Shown: in pieces, positions 14,381 through 18,958 of the stretch | How positions within the stretch are numbered: position 1 is the stretch's first letter | Layout of the letters: each line of letters begins with the position of its first letter | DNA from: DAOUAJ01 sp034433615 | GTDB taxonomy: Bacteria; Chloroflexota; Anaerolineae; DUEN01 | Reading direction: 5' to 3' | Assembly: GCA_034433615.1 (NCBI GenBank) | Contig: DAOUAJ010000410.1 | Span: 1 to 18,958 of the forward strand | Length of the DNA: 18,958 bases | The notes under the pieces: generated by a model | Databases searched by the model: none | Told to the model about the DNA's origin: nothing | Seen by the model: the letters and a program-made list of their open reading frames with translations, nothing else | Made by a program: the position numbers and the translations under genes

Positions 14381-15589
14381 ATGGCCTCGGAAGTTCAAGA
14401 AAGCACCTGTCACGGTTTCTGTACGCAGGCCGTCCACGCGGGTGAGCTCCGTCACAACCCCTATGCCAGTGTGACCACTCCCATTGTGCAAACGGCTACG
14501 TATTCCTTCGTCAACAGTGATGATTTGGAACAATTCATGGAAGAGCGCATGTTCTGGGATAAACCTGAACGTCAGGAGTACGGGCGATATGGCAATCCCA
14601 CCGTACATGCTGTGGAAGCTAAGTTGGCTGCCCTGGACGGAGGAGAAGATGCCGTCCTCGTTTCCTCCGGTATGGCTGCTATCACGACTACCCTCCTCAT
14701 CCTTCTGCGTCCAGGTGACCACCTGATTACTACGGCTGATACGTACCGACGTACCCGCACGTTTTGTAGCACCTATCTCCAGCGCTGGGGGGTGCAGGTG
14801 ACAGTAGTCCCACCCGGTGATGATGAGGCGATGGAAGCCGCTATCAGACCAGAAACGCGCTACATCCTCTCCGAAACACCCACTAATCCGTTTCTACGTG
14901 TGCTGGATCTGGAATGCCTAGTGGCCCTGGCACAGAAGTATGGGCTCCGCACGATCATTGATAGCACTTTCGCTACCCCATTCAACCTGAACCCCCTCGC
15001 CTACGGTGTGGACCTGGTCATCCATAGCGTGACCAAGTATCTGGCCGGGCACAACGACCTCCTGGCCGGGGTGATCATCGGGCGCAACGGTTTGATCACG
15101 CCGCTACGGGAGGCCCAGGCCATGTTTGGAGCTGTGGTGGATCCGGGTGCCGCCTACCTGATCTTGCGGGGGCTCAAAACGCTCGGTTTGCGCATCGCAC
15201 GGCAAAATGAGAGCGCGCTGGCCATCGCCCGTTTCCTGGAGGCGCACCCCCGAGTGCGCCGGGTGTGGTATCCGGGCCTGCCTTCTCACCCTGATCACCA
15301 GATCGCGGTACGGCAGATGCGCGGCTTTGGTGGCGTGGTCACATTTGAGATCGCGGGCAGCGCCAGGGACACGCGCCGCTTCGTAGACGCGCTGCGCATC
15401 CCTCGTATTGCGCCCAGCCTGGGGGGAGTAGAAAGCCTGGTGGAGCAGCCTGCCCTCATGAGCTACTACGAGATGGAGCCTGAAACGCGACAGGCCCTGG
15501 GGATCAGCGATCAGTTGGTGCGTCTCTCAGTGGGAGTGGAAGATACAAAGGATCTGCTGGCCGATCTGGAGCAGGCGCTGGCCTGGTGA
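14381..15589 (+). CDS. metB: Cystathionine gamma-synthase, plant-type subfamily
   Basis: A 402-residue PLP enzyme of the Cys/Met metabolism family. It joins an activated homoserine ester and cysteine to cystathionine in methionine synthesis. PLP lysine is Lys219 in SVTKYLAGHNDLLAG; cofactor-binding SSGMAA lies at about 95-100 and Asp194 is in IIDSTFATP. Tyr122 sits in DTYRRTR, where most bacterial relatives have a D-x-Y-G-G-T motif. This, HNDLLAG, YPGLPSHP and IAPSLGGVESLVEQPA resemble plant chloroplast cystathionine gamma-synthases. I chose ATG 14381 because of its strong Shine-Dalgarno (GAGGAGG, 14369-14375); an in-frame TTG at 14342 lies next to the terminator and lacks one. Control by the SAM-I riboswitch supports a methionine-synthesis role over methionine gamma-lyase, though the family is hard to split by sequence alone. 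Confidence 0.93.
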   Translation: MASEVQESTCHGFCTQAVHAGELRHNPYASVTTPIVQTATYSFVNSDDLEQFMEERMFWDKPERQEYGRYGNPTVHAVEAKLAALDGGEDAVLVSSGMAAITTTLLILLRPGDHLITTADTYRRTRTFCSTYLQRWGVQVTVVPPGDDEAMEAAIRPETRYILSETPTNPFLRVLDLECLVALAQKYGLRTIIDSTFATPFNLNPLAYGVDLVIHSVTKYLAGHNDLLAGVIIGRNGLITPLREAQAMFGAVVDPGAAYLILRGLKTLGLRIARQNESALAIARFLEAHPRVRRVWYPGLPSHPDHQIAVRQMRGFGGVVTFEIAGSARDTRRFVDALRIPRIAPSLGGVESLVEQPALMSYYEMEPETRQALGISDQLVRLSVGVEDTKDLLADLEQALAW

Positions 15590-15695
15590 CCTTGTGGCCC
15601 GTATGGGCTAAATGTGATGCCGTCTGATGGCTTGTTGGAATGGCCGAACAACTCCACAGCTACCCGCTTACCGGCCCCGCAGATCACGCACGAAC

Positions 15696-15724
15696 TTGCT
15701 TGCGCAGTTCCGCCATGCTATGAT
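15696..15724 (+). promoter_or_regulatory. Candidate promoter for the epimerase-methyltransferase pair
   Basis: TTGCTT (15696-15701), 17 bases, TATGAT (15719-15724). The -10 box is good and the -35 weak. Transcription would begin near 15731, which excludes an upstream in-frame TTG (15724) as the epimerase start. Confidence 0.55.
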
Positions 15725-15804
15725 TGAAGGAGACTGGCAATCCTTGCTACCTGAGCAGGAATTCAACGGCAAAGTTCGTGGAAGAGACGCGTGGGGGATA
15801 TAGT

Positions 15805-16746
15805 GTGAGCTGCATGGTGACTGGCGCGGCCGGGTTCATCGGCTCGCACCTGGCGGAGCGGCTGATCGCCGAGGGGCACCGTGTGATAGGCCTGGATTGC
15901 TTCACCGACTATTACCCGCGGGCGGTGAAGGAACGCAATCTGACCATGCTGCGACGGATGCCCGGCTTCACCCTCGTCGAGGCAGACCTGCGCACGGCTG
16001 CCCTGGAACCTCTTCTGGCTGGCGTAGATGTGATCTTCCACAACGCGGCCATGCCCGGCCTGGTGCGCAGTTGGACCGAGTTCGATGAGTACATGACGTG
16101 CAATCTGTTGGCAACCCAGCGGCTGTTGGAAGCCGCACGCCACGTCGGTGTCCGGCACCTGATCCATGCCTCTACCTCATCTGTGTACGGGCGAGATTCC
16201 TCAGGCGATGAGACCCGGCCGACCCGACCTATCTCGCCCTATGGCATCACCAAGCTAGCTGCCGAGAACCTGGTGCGCGCCTACGGCGAAACCTTCGGCT
16301 TGCCCTACACGATCCTGCGCTACTTTTCCATCTACGGTCCGCGGCAGCGTCCGGACATGGGTTATTACATTTTCATCAAGGCCATCCTCAAGGGGGAGCC
16401 CATCACCGTCTTTGGCGATGGCGAGCAGTCTCGTGGCAACACCTACGTAGCTGATTGCGTGGAAGCCAACCTGGCTGCATTGGCGCACGGGCCGACCGCT
16501 GACATCTTCAACATCGGTGGGGGGGAGGAGATCACGCTGAACCAGTTGGTGACAAAGTTGGAGGCGTTGATCGGACGCAAGGCAATCATTCGTCGCGGGC
16601 CGGCGCGGCCTGGTGAGCAGCGCCAGGCACTGGCCGACACGTACAAGGCAAAGGCTGTGCTGGGCTGGTCGCCCAGGGTGGGCCTGGACGAAGGATTGCG
16701 CGCCCAGATCGCCTGGCAGCGCGCGGAACTGGAGGCGGGGGAGTGA
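15805..16746 (+). CDS. NAD-dependent NDP-sugar epimerase/dehydratase (extended SDR)
   Basis: With GTG 15805 as start the protein has 313 residues, normal for this family. The frame stays open back to TTG 15724, but that lies inside the probable promoter and adds a non-conserved tail; GGGGGA seven bases before GTG 15805 supports the later start. ATG 15814 is another option. The Rossmann motif is TGAAGFIGS (from residue 6). Catalytic residues are a Ser in STSSVYG and Tyr146/Lys150 in SPYGITK. It probably acts on a nucleotide sugar (UDP-glucose/galactose 4-epimerase or a related dehydratase); the exact sugar cannot be read from the sequence. Its TGA overlaps the start of the methyltransferase by four bases, so the two are translated together. 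Confidence 0.92.
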   Translation: MSCMVTGAAGFIGSHLAERLIAEGHRVIGLDCFTDYYPRAVKERNLTMLRRMPGFTLVEADLRTAALEPLLAGVDVIFHNAAMPGLVRSWTEFDEYMTCNLLATQRLLEAARHVGVRHLIHASTSSVYGRDSSGDETRPTRPISPYGITKLAAENLVRAYGETFGLPYTILRYFSIYGPRQRPDMGYYIFIKAILKGEPITVFGDGEQSRGNTYVADCVEANLAALAHGPTADIFNIGGGEEITLNQLVTKLEALIGRKAIIRRGPARPGEQRQALADTYKAKAVLGWSPRVGLDEGLRAQIAWQRAELEAGE

Positions 16747-17483
16747 CCCTCAACGCAGACGAGGAAAAGGCTGCCACCCTGGGCCATCCCAGCTACGTGT
16801 GGCGCTTCGGACAGGACCGCCGGCTGGGGTTGATCCGACAATGGGCGCCTCTGGAAGGCAAGCGGGTCCTGGATGTGGGGTGTGGCCTGGGGATGTATGT
16901 GCGCAGGATGCGGATGTTCACCCCGGACGTGTACGGTGTTGAGATTGATCTGGAGCGCGCACTGAAGGCGGGGGACGAGTCGCCTTTCATCGTGGCCGCG
17001 GCTGCCGAAGCTCTCCCTTTCCCTGACGCCTCCTTCGACGTCGTGCTCTCCCACGAGATGATCGAGCATGTGCGCGATGACCGGCAGGTGGTGGCCGAGG
17101 CGGTGCGCGTGCTACGCCCTGGCGGTCGGCTAGTGCTCTTCTGCCCCAATCGGTTCTATTTCTTCGAAACCCACGGCCACTACTGGCGCGGCCGCTACCA
17201 CGAGGGGAACACGCCGCTGATCAACTGGCTGCCTGACCCATTGCGCAACCGGCTAGCGCCTCATGTGCGGGCCTACACCTGCGGCGAGCTCCGGCGGTTG
17301 TTCGATGGCCTACCCGCCCGCATTGTCTACCACACGCAGATTTTCCCCGGCTACGATAACATCGTCTATGCCCGACCGCGGCTGGGCCGCCTGCTGCGCC
17401 GGGTGACCTACGCTCTGGAGCAGACGCCATTACGCGCGCTGGGGCTTTCTCATTTCCTGGCAGCAGAGCGGCTGGCAGAGTAA
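16743..17483 (+). CDS. Class I SAM-dependent methyltransferase
   Basis: 246 residues, GTG start in a GTGA overlap with the epimerase stop. SAM-binding motif I is VLDVGCGLG (42-50), the acidic residue ending strand 2 is in GVEIDL (65-70), and AEALPFPDASFDVVLSHEMIEHV (from 88) is the typical Methyltransf_11 segment, followed by LRPGGRLVLFCPN. The C-terminal part (YFFETHGHYWRG, YTCGELRRLF) resembles methyltransferases found in glycan clusters. Pairing with a sugar epimerase suggests a sugar or glycolipid substrate, but this is inferred from position only. It ends 17 bases before the convergent dehydrogenase, with no terminator seen between them. Confidence 0.9.
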   Translation: MTLNADEEKAATLGHPSYVWRFGQDRRLGLIRQWAPLEGKRVLDVGCGLGMYVRRMRMFTPDVYGVEIDLERALKAGDESPFIVAAAAEALPFPDASFDVVLSHEMIEHVRDDRQVVAEAVRVLRPGGRLVLFCPNRFYFFETHGHYWRGRYHEGNTPLINWLPDPLRNRLAPHVRAYTCGELRRLFDGLPARIVYHTQIFPGYDNIVYARPRLGRLLRRVTYALEQTPLRALGLSHFLAAERLAE

Positions 17484-17500
17484 TTGGTACCTCGTTACTC

Positions 17501-18487
17501 TCAGCCGAGATGGCGCGGTTGAACCCCTGGGTTGACCAGATGGCGCGGCGGCTGTCCCGTTAAGACCCGCGCGACCTCCTGGGCTGCCCGCGTCTGCAGC
17601 TCCACCATGGATGTCTCCGAATACCAGGCGATATGGGGCGTGATGATCGCCCGCCGCTCGGCGAGCAGAGGCTCATCGGCTGGAGCCGGCTCCTGTTCTA
17701 ACACGTCCAACCCGGCGCCGGCGATCCACCCCTCACGCAGGGCGCGCCGCAGCGCGGCGTTGGGCACAATCGGCCCGCGTGCCGTGTTCACGAGGATGGC
17801 GGTCGGCTTCATGCGCCGCAGCACGGGCTCACCGAACAGGCCGCGCGTTTCGTCGGTCAGGGGCGTGTGGATGGAGAGCACGTCGGAACGGGCGAGCAAC
17901 TCATCAAAGGACACCGGCTCGGCACCCACAACGGCGAACCGATCCAGCGGGATGTACGGGTCGCAGGCGATGACATGAAAGCCGAGGCCGCTGGCCTTAC
18001 GCGCGGCCGTCGAGCCGATGCGCCCCAGCCCGAGGATGCCGAAGGTCAGCCCGGCCAGCCGCGGGATGTCGCCGGTGACGTTACGGCGCCAGTTAGCGCT
18101 GCGGGCTACCTCCATCTCGTATGGCAGACGACGGAGACAGGCCAGGGCCAGCAAGATGGCATGCGTGGCCACGTCGTCCATGCAGTAGTCTGGCACATTG
18201 CAGACGTAGATGCCGTGCCGGGTGGCCGCGGCCAGGTCTACGTTATCGAAGCCGACGCCGTAGCGCACGATGACGCGGCAGCGACGAAGCTGAGAAATGA
18301 CCTCCGCCGTGATCGGGGCATGGCCCACCAGCAATGCGTCCGCCTCGACCGCCAGGGGTAATACCGCCTCGATGGTGGGGGAGGGCGCCTCGATCACGCT
18401 CGCGCCGATGGCCGACAGGATGGAAATCTGCGGCTGGATGTCGGGAAAGTAATGATCGGTGACAACGACGGTGAACGATGAGGGCAT
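17501..18487 (-). CDS. D-isomer-specific 2-hydroxyacid dehydrogenase (CtBP-like)
   Basis: 328 residues from ATG 18487, which has AGAAGGA just upstream. The frame continues 44 codons further to 18619, but that stretch runs through this gene's own promoter and the divergent one, so I discard it. NAD motif GLGRIG is at 153-158 with Asp176 (ACDP) after the next strand. The catalytic set is Arg237 (NTARGPIV), Glu266 (DVLEQEP) and His285 (TPHIAWYSE). HIAWYSE and the N-terminal VRYGVGFDNVD resemble the C-terminal-binding-protein-like bacterial subgroup, not classical SerA; there is no ACT domain. It reduces a 2-oxoacid or oxidises a D-2-hydroxyacid with NAD(P); the substrate is unknown. Confidence 0.92.
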   Translation of the reverse strand: MPSSFTVVVTDHYFPDIQPQISILSAIGASVIEAPSPTIEAVLPLAVEADALLVGHAPITAEVISQLRRCRVIVRYGVGFDNVDLAAATRHGIYVCNVPDYCMDDVATHAILLALACLRRLPYEMEVARSANWRRNVTGDIPRLAGLTFGILGLGRIGSTAARKASGLGFHVIACDPYIPLDRFAVVGAEPVSFDELLARSDVLSIHTPLTDETRGLFGEPVLRRMKPTAILVNTARGPIVPNAALRRALREGWIAGAGLDVLEQEPAPADEPLLAERRAIITPHIAWYSETSMVELQTRAAQEVARVLTGQPPRHLVNPGVQPRHLG

Positions 18488-18514
18488 GGTTCCTTCTCCG
18501 GCGCTTTTGGGTTC

Positions 18515-18543
18515 AGTGTAACGATCCACAGCCAATTCGTCAA
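18515..18543 (-). promoter_or_regulatory. Promoter of the dehydrogenase gene
   Basis: On the minus strand TTGACG (18538-18543), 17 bases, TACACT (18515-18520). Good -35, weaker -10. It lies 28 bases from the ATG at 18487. Confidence 0.55.
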
Positions 18544-18572
18544 ATAGCCGCCAGTCGCCGCTCTCCCGGTTT

Positions 18573-18601
18573 TTGACAGTTTGCCAGGCATATGCTATAG
18601 T
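18573..18601 (+). promoter_or_regulatory. Promoter of the cobalamin riboswitch transcript
   Basis: TTGACA (18573-18578), 17 bases, TATAGT (18596-18601). The expected start near 18608 is about 20 bases before the aptamer. Confidence 0.85.
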
Positions 18602-18627
18602 CTCGGCCGATAACCACATACTCGCAA

Positions 18628-18751
18628 CGGTACAGGTGCGCCAGCCGCCCGGAAGCGTGGCGCGTAATGGGGGAAGACCGGTACAGTCCGGTGCTGTCCC
18701 GCAACTGTAGCTCCGACTCGGTCGGAGGAGCCAGATTACCCGCCTGTATCG
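18628..18751 (+). promoter_or_regulatory. Cobalamin riboswitch aptamer
   Basis: The closing stem is CGGTACAGG (18628-18636) with CCTGTATCG (18743-18751). Conserved parts in order: GGGAAGACCGGTACAGTCCGG (from 18671), CCCGCAACTGT (18698-18708), a variable hairpin CTCCGACTCGGTCGGAG, and the B12 box AGCCAGATTACCCGCC (18729-18744). It binds adenosyl- or another cobalamin and should lower expression of the gene beyond the right edge, usually a cobalamin synthesis, uptake or B12-independent isozyme gene. Confidence 0.95.
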
Positions 18752-18807
18752 TCGCTCCGTGACGCCTTCGCGGAAAGGGGGAGGAGCGCGGCGCCGAAAG
18801 GCTCGTG

Positions 18808-18845
18808 CAGATCCCCCCGTCCATCAGACGGGGGGATCTGTTTCT
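18808..18845 (+). terminator. First intrinsic terminator after the cobalamin riboswitch
   Basis: Perfect 14-bp stem CAGATCCCCCCGTC (18808-18821) and GACGGGGGGATCTG (18827-18840), five-base loop, then TTTCT. Very stable, with a short T-tract. Confidence 0.85.
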
Positions 18846-18883
18846 ACCACCCGATCTTGCGAGGTCGGGTGGTTTTGTTTTTC
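18846..18883 (+). terminator. Second intrinsic terminator, directly after the first
   Basis: Stem ACCACCCGA (18846-18854) and TCGGGTGGT (18865-18873), loop of ten bases, then TTTTGTTTTT (18874 onward overlaps the T run). Better T-tract than the first hairpin. Together they form a two-step stop after the aptamer. Confidence 0.85.
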
Positions 18884-18958
18884 CCCGCCTGTGTGCTGGC
18901 TCCCTTCCCTAACGGGTTCAAGGGCGGACAGGTGCCCCTAAGGGGGTGGTGGGGGGGG
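18884..18958 (+). other. Leader after the terminators, to the window edge
   Basis: No gene start is recognisable. A weak hairpin is possible (CCTGT/ACAGG with CCCTT/AAGGG inside), and the last bases are a G8 run. The regulated gene must begin to the right. Confidence 0.4.

Noticed and set aside
15590..15625. Intrinsic terminator after metB (GGCCC/GGGCT)
   Set aside because: The stem is only four to five pairs and no T-run follows.
15724..15804. N-terminal extension of the epimerase from TTG 15724
   Set aside because: The TTG overlaps the -10 box, and the added residues precede the usual start of the Rossmann fold in this family.
18488..18619. 44-codon N-terminal extension of the 2-hydroxyacid dehydrogenase
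   Set aside because: It covers two promoters and has no Shine-Dalgarno; the family starts at about the ATG at 18487.
18759..18941. 60-codon plus-strand frame over the cobalamin riboswitch expression platform
   Set aside because: It crosses both terminators and has no ribosome-binding site or known motif.

Overview
This is a bacterial window with GC-rich coding sequence, clear sigma-70-type promoters (TTGACA-16/17-TATAAT-like) and several families of short-period tandem repeats between and inside genes. A Chloroflexota (Chloroflexi) host is my best guess. It rests on the gene mix and repeat style only, and no ribosomal or other marker gene is present to test it.

Left 12.5 kb (minus strand): a co-directional set of a secreted alpha/beta hydrolase (11214-12506), a 2510-residue megasynthase (3658-11190) and a second megasynthase that runs off the left edge (1-3641). 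Gaps between the three are only 23 and 16 bases. The first megasynthase reads NMO-like, NMO-like, KS, AT, ACP, KR. The second reads KS, AT, ACP and continues. The KS signatures and the ACP motif LGIDSIKRVEIL resemble PUFA/secondary-lipid (Pfa-like) iterative synthases, so the likely product is an unusual lipid or polyketide chain rather than a modular macrolide. A 115-bp array of 8-base repeats lies in frame inside the AT-ACP linker of the first megasynthase.

Middle (12.5-14.4 kb): a roughly 760-base non-coding stretch with 7-base-period repeat arrays and a large inverted repeat, then a Mn-type superoxide dismutase (minus). Divergent from it is a consensus promoter, a SAM-I riboswitch with a very long repeat-bearing P3 arm, an intrinsic terminator and a plant-type cystathionine gamma-synthase. 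This is a standard SAM-feedback unit for methionine synthesis.

Right (15.6-18.96 kb): an NDP-sugar epimerase and a SAM-dependent methyltransferase overlap by four bases and look like a small glycan or natural-product tailoring operon. They face a CtBP-like 2-hydroxyacid dehydrogenase (minus). Divergent from the dehydrogenase is a strong promoter, a cobalamin riboswitch and two successive intrinsic terminators that control a gene beyond the right edge.

Most worth a second look: the two-gene lipid/polyketide synthase with fused tandem NMO domains, and the 7/8-base repeat arrays that have entered a megasynthase reading frame and the P3 arm of a riboswitch.
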